From: JAKVAV01 sp964635965
GTDB lineage: Bacteria; Bacteroidota; Bacteroidia; Flavobacteriales_D; Cryomorphaceae
Assembly: GCA_964635965.1 (NCBI GenBank)
Contig: CAZWQX010000097.1
Location: 1-14,329, forward strand
Direction of reading: 5' to 3'
Length of the DNA: 14,329 nucleotides
In this document: piece by piece, positions 1 to 7,297 of the stretch
Numbering within the stretch: position 1 is the first letter of the stretch
Layout: each line of letters begins with the position of its first letter
Position numbers and translations under genes: made by a program
Notes under the pieces: generated by a model
Told to the model about the DNA's origin: nothing
Databases searched by the model: none
The model's input: only the letters and a program-made list of their open reading frames with translations

Positions 1-54
1 TTGGCCGCGATTTTATGCTATTTTGATTAATATCTTCACGGACCCCAAACGAGA

Positions 55-3000
55 ATGATGAATAGACTACTTCTATTAATTACTGCTGCACTCTTAACGC
101 TCAACGCTTCTTCACAACAGAAGTATGAATATCTCTGGCGCATATCAGGTCCTGACCTGGAGAAAGACTCCTATCTGTTCGGAACGGTGCACCTAGCTGA
201 TGACAGAGTGTACAACTTCAGTGATTCCGTTTTACTGGCCTTTGAATCAGTGGATATCCTTGCTAAAGAACTGTCACGAGCCGATATTTTCGAAGCAGGT
301 CTTAGGGCGAGAAAGGACAAAAGAAAACAGTCGAATTTCAGAGAAGAGTTTTCGGAAGAAGAATATGAGAAGATCAGAGAGTCCTTCTTGAAAAGAACCC
401 AATTCGATCTTGACAAAATGCCAAATGCAAACCCTGTATTGATCAATCAATTACTTCGAGAGGCTGAATCTGAGGAGAAAAACAGCGCTGAATATGTATT
501 GGATCAATATTTTGAAGAATATGCCTTGAGGATGAAAAAACAGGTGGTCGGTTTGGAAAAGCCTGACCAAGGTATTCGTGCCAATCGCGGATTCAGCGAT
601 CCAATGGAGCGAGAATTCTTCAAACTGAGAATGCTTACAAACTTCGATTCCTTGATGAATACCATGAGCTTCAACCAGCGAAGCATTGCAGATAATGGGC
701 TGAACGAATTGGTTAAGAGGTATCAAGAAGGTGAACTGGCTGCCTTTGACAAAGAAGACCGTGAAGATTTCATGACCCGATATTCCATGGAAGAGAGGAA
801 CACAATAATGGTTAATGGTCTCGACACATTAATGCAACAAGGTTCTGTATTCTGTGCGGTAGGAATTTCCCACCTCCCGGGTGAACTCGGAGTTATAAAA
901 AAGCTTGAAAATAAAGGCTATAAACTGGAGGTTGTTGATGCAAGTTTCACTGGAATTACTGAAGAGCAGATGCAGAAATTTGAAAAGCTGCCTTCGGGAA
1001 AAATTGAACGAATTCTTCAGGGATATAGTGCTGAAATGGGAGGCACAGCCGAAGATGTGAGCTTGCCAAATAGCAATATCAGGGTTTTGGTTCATCAGAA
1101 CCGGAATACGGGTTCCGGCCAATTAATCATGACCTTTGAACAAGGTGACATCTTTAGTTCAACCGAAGAACAACTCGACCTGATTGTTGAGAACTACCAA
1201 ACTCAAAATAACTTTGAAATACAGTCGGTAGAGAACATAAAACATGACAATGTGAAAGGAAGGCAGATCATTCTTTCTTCACCAATTGGCTTTGAGGCGG
1301 TGATGTGGATCTTTACAACAAATGGACACGCTTACGTTTTCATGGAAATTATGCCTTCTGTAGAAGATTTTAAGGCCAAGAAATCACCTTTTTTTAAGAG
1401 TATAAAGTTCTTCCCTATCAATCAATTTTCAGGTCTTTCATGGGAAAATGATCTCGTTGAAATTCCGGAATTACGAACCAAATTATTGCTTCCCACTCCG
1501 TACGAAAGCTTACTGGACTTTGGCAGCCCGTTAGAGCTTGGCTCTAATGAATTTATGTCCACCTCTACCATTTCCGCAATAGACCGCGAAAAAGGCTATT
1601 CGTTGAATGTGGTTCAGTACTCCTACCCTGTGGGTTATCACGCTCAATCAACCGAATTTATTCATCAGGCCACGATCGAAGCTTATCTTGAAATAGAAAA
1701 TACCGAATCAATTTCGAAAGACACACTGTACAATGACGAGCAGATGTATGTCTATGAGGTTTTATCGGTCGCCGACACGGGTAAAATCCATGTGGTCAGT
1801 TTCGTTCGTGGTCACATCATGCAAAACATGGTGGTTCAGAATATGGGAGATCTTTCACCTGAACAAACCCGATTTTTGAAAGAGTGGGAATTGATTCCTT
1901 GGGAATCACCTGTGCTTTCGACCCAAGAAACGGATTATTATAAAGTATTAAAATCCGGCGAAACCAAAGCCGATGAAGAATACCAGTACTATTCTTCAAT
2001 TGTTGATTCTGCTTGGATTAGCAGTAGTCTGGATATGAATTCAGGTGTATCTCAGGATTTGATTATTTATGAATTGAATGAGCTGACTTACTTCCCCAAT
2101 GAAGATTCGCTGCTAAACTATTTTCTGGTTGACACCTCTTATTCCTACTCTGAAATAATCGATGGACCAGCCAAGTTTAACAATGGATATCGCTACACCT
2201 ACACGGATATAGAATCCAATTTGTACAAACACGTTTATCTGACATGGAAGAACCGGCATCTCTATGAAATTAACTATTCAACGGCCAAGGATGTAAATCA
2301 CGATGCGACCGACTCCATTTTTTCTTCCCTTGAAATTCTCGAACGCGAAGATGAAGAGCCGTTTGATATTTTTACTTCTAAGTCAAGGATGTTAAAAGAG
2401 GCCCTATTTTCTGTCGAAACGGCCACCTATGAGTCTGCATTAGACCTTTTAGGGGATTATGATCTGACCGCCAGTGAAGCTTCCGAAATTCTAACTTCTT
2501 TAAAAGAATCGTCTCCACCTTTATTCGATGATGATTGGTCATATCGAGGAGTAATTAGACACCTACTTGAAGAAAATGGATTAGATTCTCTTTCAATAGC
2601 TGAAGATCTATTTAAAGCCAACCCTTCATTTGAGCCGATCATTCTTGGTGCGCTTTCTGATCTTGATACCGATGAGGGTTACGCGTTATACCGAAAACTA
2701 TTCCCCCTCCGAACTACACCTTACGATTACCGTGATTTTAGCGGGTACAGCAACAAAAAAGAATTTGTTAAACCCGATATGGAACAAATCATGAAGGTTT
2801 ATTTAGAAAATCCAACCATTGATAATCCCATCTATGTGCTGGAAGGATATTTTGAAGAAAACCCTTCAGATCGCGAAGCGCTGAATGAGTACGGACAGTT
2901 TTTCGTAAACGTCATCGAACAGAACTTGGACACGTTTGATATTGATGTGGAGTACTATTATCCTTCATACAAATATGCATCACTGGTAGAACTGGCTTTA

Positions 3001-3540
3001 TATGCAGGAGTTGATCCAAAATCCATGAATTCAACAATAAAGGCCCTGGAAAAAACCAAGGATGGGTCTTGCATTGCATTGGCCGAATTAATCAAGATTG
3101 CCCAAGGAAAGATGATAAAGCCCTCCGACTTGGAAAACATCTTAAATGACCCTGAAAAAAGCGGAACCTTTTTATTGGGATTTGATATTCTGGGCAAGGA
3201 AAGATTCTACGAGCTGGTTAGTCATGAAGATCAAAGCAAATATGAGCTTTTAAGTGAATTGGATTACGAAGGTTATAGTGAGGCCGAGCTAAACTTTGTC
3301 GAATCATATTCTCATCTTTTTCAAACGGAAGATCAAGATGAAATACAAGATCACACCGTTCACATGTTCTACTATACCAATGAGTATGACGATGGACCAC
3401 AATTAGCCTCTTGCGTATACGACGAACAAGGTCGATTGATCTATAGCACGATATACATCGGTCAATATGACCCTGAAAACAAAGAAAAATCTAAGACTAC
3501 CGTAACCGACGATTTTGAAGAATACTACGGGGAGTGGTAG
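55..3540 (+). CDS. Secreted TraB/GumN-family protein with long uncharacterised C-terminal extension
   Basis: 1161 residues. The first about 20 residues form a signal peptide (hydrophobic core, then NASSQQ). Residues about 24-292 match TraB/GumN, a family related to Tiki metalloproteases. Both GxxH motifs are present (GTVH 43-46, GISH 270-273), as are E72 in the AKELS segment and E168 in VVGLE, so the putative metal-binding site is intact. Family members are usually about 300 residues, so some 860 residues are extra. By eye these form three alpha/beta modules of about 150 residues, with similar ends at FFKSIKFF (446-453), EWELIP (610-615) and IFSSLEIL (755-762). A helical, acidic region (about 775-1090) and a polar tail with YDEQGRLI follow. 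The modules vaguely recall PsbP/DcrB-like folds, which is inference. The substrate is unknown. The periplasm or cell surface is the likely location. ATG 55 is chosen; ATG 58 is equally possible. A strong terminator follows the stop. Confidence 0.9.
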   Translation: MMNRLLLLITAALLTLNASSQQKYEYLWRISGPDLEKDSYLFGTVHLADDRVYNFSDSVLLAFESVDILAKELSRADIFEAGLRARKDKRKQSNFREEFSEEEYEKIRESFLKRTQFDLDKMPNANPVLINQLLREAESEEKNSAEYVLDQYFEEYALRMKKQVVGLEKPDQGIRANRGFSDPMEREFFKLRMLTNFDSLMNTMSFNQRSIADNGLNELVKRYQEGELAAFDKEDREDFMTRYSMEERNTIMVNGLDTLMQQGSVFCAVGISHLPGELGVIKKLENKGYKLEVVDASFTGITEEQMQKFEKLPSGKIERILQGYSAEMGGTAEDVSLPNSNIRVLVHQNRNTGSGQLIMTFEQGDIFSSTEEQLDLIVENYQTQNNFEIQSVENIKHDNVKGRQIILSSPIGFEAVMWIFTTNGHAYVFMEIMPSVEDFKAKKSPFFKSIKFFPINQFSGLSWENDLVEIPELRTKLLLPTPYESLLDFGSPLELGSNEFMSTSTISAIDREKGYSLNVVQYSYPVGYHAQSTEFIHQATIEAYLEIENTESISKDTLYNDEQMYVYEVLSVADTGKIHVVSFVRGHIMQNMVVQNMGDLSPEQTRFLKEWELIPWESPVLSTQETDYYKVLKSGETKADEEYQYYSSIVDSAWISSSLDMNSGVSQDLIIYELNELTYFPNEDSLLNYFLVDTSYSYSEIIDGPAKFNNGYRYTYTDIESNLYKHVYLTWKNRHLYEINYSTAKDVNHDATDSIFSSLEILEREDEEPFDIFTSKSRMLKEALFSVETATYESALDLLGDYDLTASEASEILTSLKESSPPLFDDDWSYRGVIRHLLEENGLDSLSIAEDLFKANPSFEPIILGALSDLDTDEGYALYRKLFPLRTTPYDYRDFSGYSNKKEFVKPDMEQIMKVYLENPTIDNPIYVLEGYFEENPSDREALNEYGQFFVNVIEQNLDTFDIDVEYYYPSYKYASLVELALYAGVDPKSMNSTIKALEKTKDGSCIALAELIKIAQGKMIKPSDLENILNDPEKSGTFLLGFDILGKERFYELVSHEDQSKYELLSELDYEGYSEAELNFVESYSHLFQTEDQDEIQDHTVHMFYYTNEYDDGPQLASCVYDEQGRLIYSTIYIGQYDPENKEKSKTTVTDDFEEYYGEW

Positions 3541-3541
3541 A

Positions 3542-3571
3542 AAAAAACCTCCTTTAATAAGGAGGTTTTTT
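3542..3571. terminator. Bidirectional intrinsic terminator
   Basis: A perfect 13-bp inverted repeat (AAAAAACCTCCTT / AAGGAGGTTTTTT) surrounds a 4-nt TAAT loop. It has an A-run on one side and a T-run on the other, so it can end transcription from both directions. It lies one base after the stop of the TraB-like gene and about 60 bases beyond the stop of the convergent AhpD-like gene. Confidence 0.9.
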
Positions 3572-3631
3572 AACCAATTTAACCAGTCATCCTTTTTTAG
3601 ATCGGTAAAGATGAAACCGTTAAGACCTTAC

Positions 3632-4180
3632 TTAGACCGTGGCATGCTCTAATTCCGGTGCCAACGGAAAGTCAATTTCAAAACCGGTGATATTATGAAG
3701 GTAGTTGCTAATGATTTTATCAGCTATCGCGATCACGACATCAATTAAGTTTGCCTCGTCATATCCTGCGTTGAAAAAATCTTCTTTCGCCTCATCACTC
3801 GCTTGACCTCTGTTTTCAACGACTGTTTTAGTGAATCGCGCAAGAGCGTCTAATTTTGGATCAAATGGTGCTACACCCGAACGTACATCCAGAATCTGCT
3901 CATCGGTAAATTTCAAGTTTTTCGCAATTGCCGTGTGAGCTGATTGACAATAGCGACATCCGTTTACCTGGCTGGTCACCAAATTGATTACCTCTTTCTC
4001 TTTGGCTCTGAGCGTTGATCTTCTGTTCTGAAGAGCTAAATAGTCTCCAAGAGCAGTATCGTTTTTAGCATAGTATGCATATAGATTTGGAACAAAGCCT
4101 AACCCTTTATTAAGGTTATCAAAAATGGCTTGATTTCCTTCTGATACTTCTTCTCTTGTTGGTACTGTGAACGTTTTCAT
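3632..4180 (-). CDS. Carboxymuconolactone decarboxylase / AhpD-like peroxidase-family protein
   Basis: 182 residues with no signal peptide, so cytoplasmic. The AhpD signature E-x11-C-x2-C-x3-H is complete: E63, C75, C78 and H82 (segment NGCRYCQSAH). In this family the CxxC cysteines with the nearby Glu and His form a thiol redox centre that reduces peroxides. The length and the N-terminal PTREE..NQAIFDNLNKGLGFVPNLY region fit the 'peroxidase-related' CMD subgroup rather than true gamma-carboxymuconolactone decarboxylase. The physiological substrate cannot be read from the sequence. The gene is transcribed alone and converges on the TraB-like gene. Its upstream region carries a -7-like box (4228-4235) and a 31-bp element shared with the cupredoxin-like gene, so it is probably activator-controlled. 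ATG 4180 is the only reasonable start; no strong ribosome-binding site is visible. Confidence 0.92.
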   Translation of the reverse strand: MKTFTVPTREEVSEGNQAIFDNLNKGLGFVPNLYAYYAKNDTALGDYLALQNRRSTLRAKEKEVINLVTSQVNGCRYCQSAHTAIAKNLKFTDEQILDVRSGVAPFDPKLDALARFTKTVVENRGQASDEAKEDFFNAGYDEANLIDVVIAIADKIISNYLHNITGFEIDFPLAPELEHATV

Positions 4181-4227
4181 GATTTTATTTTTAGATGTTT
4201 TGTGATCTGTTTTTGTTTTTGCTGATA

Positions 4228-4235
4228 CAAAGGTG
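4228..4235 (-). promoter_or_regulatory. -7-like promoter box of the AhpD-like gene
   Basis: Read on the minus strand the box is CACCTTTG, one mismatch from the Bacteroidota -7 consensus TAnnTTTG. It lies 47 bases before the ATG at 4180. No convincing -33 TTTG is present at the usual spacing; the shared 31-bp element sits upstream instead, as at an activator-dependent promoter. Confidence 0.55.
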
Positions 4236-4264
4236 CAGCGAGATGAGTGGGAAGAACTCTACCC

Positions 4265-4295
4265 GATTTCCCGAGGAGTTGGCAATTTTTCCCTT
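4265..4295 (-). promoter_or_regulatory. Shared 31-bp operator-like element, copy A
   Basis: On the plus strand it reads GATTTCCCGA, three variable-region bases, then GTTGGCAATTTTTCCCTT. It matches copy B at 10742-10772 at 29 of 31 positions. On the minus strand GGGAAA occurs twice with starts 21 bp apart, the pitch typical of AraC-family tandem half-sites. It ends exactly 29 bp before the -7-like box of the AhpD-like gene, the same distance as in copy B. The binding protein is not shown by the sequence; one of the two AraC-type regulators in the window is a candidate. Confidence 0.75.
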
Positions 4296-4413
4296 AGATG
4301 ACTTATCAGCTCAAAAACACCTCTTTTTCCTTCTCATTTCTTCCCGAAAAGGCATGAATATGCCCATTTGGCGCAATCAGTCAAGTGATTGGCTTGAAGT
4401 GTCAATTCACGCC

Positions 4414-4440
4414 ATGATCCATTCAAGACTTTTGGATCAT
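4414..4440 (+). promoter_or_regulatory. Inverted repeat over a putative -7 box before the barrel-protein gene
   Basis: ATGATCCA (4414-4421) and TGGATCAT (4433-4440) form a perfect 8-bp inverted repeat with an 11-nt spacer. Inside it GACTTTTG (4427-4434) is a one-mismatch -7 box, 30 bases before the ATG at 4465. A repressor operator overlapping the promoter is the simplest reading; an RNA hairpin at the 5' end is the alternative. No clear -33 box was found. Confidence 0.45.
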
Positions 4441-4464
4441 CAACGAAATCAAATACGAGAAGTC

Positions 4465-5151
4465 ATGAAAATTCTAAGCACAAACAACGGTCAAACAGTT
4501 GGAGCTAATTCGGTAATCAATCAAAACAGAAGGTCTTTCAAAACAATTTACTTGGGTGTGGGGCTGTTCCTTCTGGCTCTTCAAAGTTCCGCCCAATTTG
4601 TCGTGGAGCCATTCGTGAGTGGAGATAAATTCATTCTTGAGTCGTGGTACTTCAATACCGTTGACGAAGCTCATCGTCTGAGCATTTTCACCTTAAATGA
4701 AGCGAGTTATGATTACAACACGGAGAACACCTCGATATTATCATATGGGGTTGTAGGGTACGACCTAAAAGGTGGATTTGGGCCTGTAGGAGGATGGAGA
4801 ATGTCGCAACAAGGTTCTGCTGCTATTGCCGGTGTACAGTATGGAAAATACGGTGAAAACTTTCTTTTATACAGCAATGTGAACGCTGAACTAAAGGACG
4901 ATCCAAGTTTTGAATTTTATGTGCTGGCGCAGTTTCGTCCGCAAATCACAGATAAGTTCAAGGCATTCAGCCAACTTCAAGTCTCAATGAACTTCACCCA
5001 AGATGATCATGCATACAGTCTTTACCGACTTCGACTGGGTGCCGATCTGGGAAAGATCCAAACGGGATTTGGATTGGAGCAAACGGCCGCCGGACCAAAT
5101 TGGGCCTATAATGCCACTCCCGGGGTCTTTTTACGAATGGAATTGTACTGA
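4465..5151 (+). CDS. Hypothetical exported protein, probable small outer-membrane beta-barrel
   Basis: 228 residues from ATG 4465. The reading frame is open back to 4195, but that upstream part contains the promoter and operator of the divergent AhpD-like gene, and the only credible signal sequence lies after 4465, so the shorter start is chosen. The signal peptide has an unusually long polar n-region (about residues 1-27), then a hydrophobic core (YLGVGLFLLAL) and a probable cut after SSA at residue 43. The mature part alternates aromatic and polar residues, is rich in Gly and Tyr, and ends in FLRMELY, the aromatic C-terminus typical of outer-membrane barrels; its roughly 185 residues would suit 8-10 strands. 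I do not recognise a named family. The gene stands alone and is followed at once by a terminator. Confidence 0.72.
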   Translation: MKILSTNNGQTVGANSVINQNRRSFKTIYLGVGLFLLALQSSAQFVVEPFVSGDKFILESWYFNTVDEAHRLSIFTLNEASYDYNTENTSILSYGVVGYDLKGGFGPVGGWRMSQQGSAAIAGVQYGKYGENFLLYSNVNAELKDDPSFEFYVLAQFRPQITDKFKAFSQLQVSMNFTQDDHAYSLYRLRLGADLGKIQTGFGLEQTAAGPNWAYNATPGVFLRMELY

Positions 5152-5164
5152 AACTCAATAAACC

Positions 5165-5197
5165 AAAAAGCCCATTCTTTTATGAATGGGCTTTTTT
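5165..5197. terminator. Bidirectional intrinsic terminator
   Basis: AAAAAGCCCATTC (5165-5177) pairs perfectly with GAATGGGCTTTTT (5184-5196) around a 6-nt loop, with runs of A and T on the outer sides. It lies between the convergent barrel-protein and CBM9-lipoprotein genes and can serve both. Confidence 0.9.
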
Positions 5198-5226
5198 ATG
5201 GAGATATGTATCTCCTTAATTAACTA

Positions 5227-6048
5227 TTACTCCACTAATGTGATGCTGCCAAACACATCGGAATTAATGTATCCTTGGTCGTTATTGAAACCATGTGTCT
5301 CTTTTGAGCCCATAAAGTTCTCTCGGGAGTTATTGCCGTCGTTATCGCCATAGGCCATCGAGAAACCTATGACCTTACCTGCAATTAAATTTACCGGAAC
5401 ATTATTCATGCTGTCCTCATCAAATGAATCATCATAAACTTTTATTGCCAATTCCCACAGGTACCTATCACCATCATTAGTGCGCATTACTTCAATATGT
5501 TCATCAAAGAAAATGGGCTCTTGCTGAGTGCTTTGGTCTATTGAATGTCCTTCAGTAGAAACGTGGTATGCAAATGCTTGGTGATTAAACTGATGATTCC
5601 CTCCTGATTGATCTTCGTCAATGAAGACTTCCACATAATCTCCTTTCCAGTAATTGGCCAAGCCATTGATCAGGGTTGGGCTTAGAGAATCATCCACTAC
5701 CTCGACCAGAATGTACAGTCGATCTTCATCCCAAGCAAGTTTAAATCGACCGTAGTAATCAGCTGAATCCACATCGAAACCAAGCCATTTATAATTCATA
5801 TTCCGCCAATCTTGGTTCATCCAAACATCCTCTTTGCTACACCCATCTATTTCCATCTGCTCAGATGTTTTCGTCGCTTGGTACTTGCCCGTCGGATTAG
5901 ATGTTGCTTGGTCTTCTGTTGATTCAGGGAAACATTCAACCTCTTGTGGGTCCGGTGTTGGCTCATTATCCTCATCCTCATCACAAGAAGTAAAGAAGAA
6001 CGACAACACTACTAGCGGTACAATTAAAACTGACTTGAAAGATCTCAT
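5227..6048 (-). CDS. Lipoprotein with CBM9-like domain
   Basis: 273 residues. The N-terminus is a lipoprotein signal with lipidated Cys at C22 (FFFTSC), followed by DEDEDNE. An acidic run right after the Cys is the Bacteroidota signal for export to the cell surface, so a surface-exposed outer-membrane lipoprotein is likely. After a Pro/Glu-rich linker, residues about 60-273 match the carbohydrate-binding family 9-like fold: MEIDGCSKEDVW (65-76), a hydrophobic strand LAWDEDRLYILVEVVDD (104-120), GDYVEVFIDED (136-146) and a closing FGSITLVE. CBM9 modules bind sugar ends in xylanases; related stand-alone domains occur in many Bacteroidota proteins with no proven ligand. No catalytic domain is attached, so a binding role is the inference. 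It is a single-gene unit between two convergent or divergent neighbours. Confidence 0.82.
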   Translation of the reverse strand: MRSFKSVLIVPLVVLSFFFTSCDEDEDNEPTPDPQEVECFPESTEDQATSNPTGKYQATKTSEQMEIDGCSKEDVWMNQDWRNMNYKWLGFDVDSADYYGRFKLAWDEDRLYILVEVVDDSLSPTLINGLANYWKGDYVEVFIDEDQSGGNHQFNHQAFAYHVSTEGHSIDQSTQQEPIFFDEHIEVMRTNDGDRYLWELAIKVYDDSFDEDSMNNVPVNLIAGKVIGFSMAYGDNDGNNSRENFMGSKETHGFNNDQGYINSDVFGSITLVE

Positions 6049-6182
6049 AACACAATAATTCTTAATTCTTCTAATTGATTAACTCGGTGAATATGGCAAA
6101 TAATTCATTGACAATTAACATAACCTCAATCAATTGAAGAAGAGCAACAAATCATTTGGCACTTCTTTTCTCTTGACCTTAG

Positions 6183-6190
6183 TATTTTTG
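6183..6190 (+). promoter_or_regulatory. Putative -7 box just before the cyclase start
   Basis: TATTTTTG is an exact match to TAnnTTTG and ends only 4 bases before the GTG at 6195. A TTTG at 6155-6158 could be the -33 element, although the 24-base spacing is long. If used, transcription would begin at or next to the start codon, giving a leaderless messenger. Confidence 0.4.
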
Positions 6191-6194
6191 GCTT

Positions 6195-7247
6195 GTGTCA
6201 ACTTATCTAAAAAGGAGGAAGAGACGAATAATTCTGCATTACGCAATATCCTGGACCGTTGCCTTTTTATTGCTTTCGTTTGTCCGCGGCTATAGGACCG
6301 TAGAATTAGGAAAGCTTGAGTTCGATGCCATCCCAAGTCTGATCATCTCCATCACTCTTGGTCCTTTGCTAGGAACCCTGTCAGGGTGGGCTCAACTCTA
6401 CATGGAAGATCGATTTTACCGTAGAATAACCGTTTACAAATTCCTCATATGGAGATTGGTCTACACCGTCTTTCTGATCATTCTTCTGGCAATACTGTCC
6501 TACTCCATTTATTCAACTTTTTTTGGAACGGATATCGGCTTAGTTGAATTCGCGATGAGCGATGGTGCACCGGCTATATACTTGTATGTCTTGGTTGTGG
6601 ATCTCATTATAAACTTTACGCGTCAAATTAACATGATGCTTGGTGAGGGTAACTTGTCCAAACTTCTTCGAGGAAAGTTTTATGACCCTTCAGAAGAGAA
6701 ACGAATTTTCATGTTTCTGGATCTCCGATCTTCGACTTCCATCGCCGAGAAGCTGGGGCATATCAAATACAGTTCATTCATTCAGGACTGTTTCAATGAT
6801 CTCACCACGGTAATAGAATTCGGAGCCCAAATTCATCAATACGTAGGTGACGAAGCGGTATTGACTTGGAGTTATACGGAAGGAATAAAAGATGGCAATT
6901 GCCTAATGGCCTTTTTCGCCTACAAAAGAGTCTTGAATTCTAAATCAGATTACTACCTATCTGAATATGGCATGGTCCCCGAGTTTAAAGCAGGTATTCA
7001 CGGAGGAATGATTACGGTAACCGAAATAGGTAAGTATAAAAGAGAAATTGCTTTTCACGGTGATACCATAAACACTGCAGCCAGGATAGCCGGTAAGTGC
7101 AATGAACTCGGTCAGGAATTACTCATATCTAACGTTTTGGCAAATGAATGTGATTTGACAAAATTTGAACTTCAAGATGCCGGAGACATCAAACTTCGAG
7201 GAAAACAAGACGCGATGAGAATCAGCGGCGTCCGTTTATCTCCATAA
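6195..7247 (+). CDS. Membrane-anchored class III adenylate/guanylate cyclase
   Basis: 350 residues from GTG 6195. An in-frame stop lies 12 bases upstream and the first Met codon is at residue 70, inside the membrane part, so GTG is the best start. The N-terminal half has four membrane segments (about 12-30, 46-68, 83-109, 127-142) with a basic start (KRRKRR). The C-terminal catalytic domain covers about 165-345. Visible active-site residues are the metal ligands D176 (FMFLDLRSS) and D219 (YVGDEAV), K265 (FKAGIHGG) in the purine-specifying position, and the transition-state pair N293 and R297 (DTINTAARI). The second base-specifying position, Asp or Thr in adenylate cyclases, appears to be A286, so ATP versus GTP use is uncertain. 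It likely makes a cyclic nucleotide in the cytoplasm in response to a membrane signal. It is a single-gene unit with a terminator right after the stop. Confidence 0.9.
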   Translation: MSTYLKRRKRRIILHYAISWTVAFLLLSFVRGYRTVELGKLEFDAIPSLIISITLGPLLGTLSGWAQLYMEDRFYRRITVYKFLIWRLVYTVFLIILLAILSYSIYSTFFGTDIGLVEFAMSDGAPAIYLYVLVVDLIINFTRQINMMLGEGNLSKLLRGKFYDPSEEKRIFMFLDLRSSTSIAEKLGHIKYSSFIQDCFNDLTTVIEFGAQIHQYVGDEAVLTWSYTEGIKDGNCLMAFFAYKRVLNSKSDYYLSEYGMVPEFKAGIHGGMITVTEIGKYKREIAFHGDTINTAARIAGKCNELGQELLISNVLANECDLTKFELQDAGDIKLRGKQDAMRISGVRLSP

Positions 7248-7252
7248 AAAAA

Positions 7253-7282
7253 GCCGATCCACATGGAATCGGCCATTTTTTG
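7253..7282. terminator. Bidirectional intrinsic terminator
   Basis: GCCGATCC (7253-7260), loop ACAT, then GGAATCGGC (7265-7273) pair with one bulged A. A run of seven T follows on the plus strand, and the A-run at 7246-7252 gives a T-run on the minus strand. It lies between the stops of the convergent cyclase and NmrA-like genes. Confidence 0.85.
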
Positions 7283-7297
7283 GTGATTGATCAGCTA

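Noticed and set aside
1..54. TATTTTG at 19-25 with TTG at 1-3 as a promoter for the TraB-like gene
   Set aside because: The box is one base short of TAnnTTTG and the -33 spacing is only 15; the window edge prevents judging further.
829..1122. 97-codon minus-strand frame opposite the TraB-like gene
   Set aside because: It is fully inside a well-supported coding region on the other strand and has no domain or signal of its own.
4195..4464. In-frame upstream extension of the barrel-protein gene (90 codons)
   Set aside because: It covers the promoter and shared operator of the divergent AhpD-like gene, has no recognisable protein features, and would put the signal peptide in the middle of the protein.
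5834..6058. 74-codon plus-strand frame opposite the CBM9 lipoprotein start
   Set aside because: Its Ser-rich sequence is the complement of the acidic stretch of the lipoprotein; no independent support.
6049..6182. Promoter for the CBM9 lipoprotein in the AT-rich gap
   Set aside because: The nearest candidate on the minus strand, ATTATTTG, lacks the TA in the right place; not enough to call.
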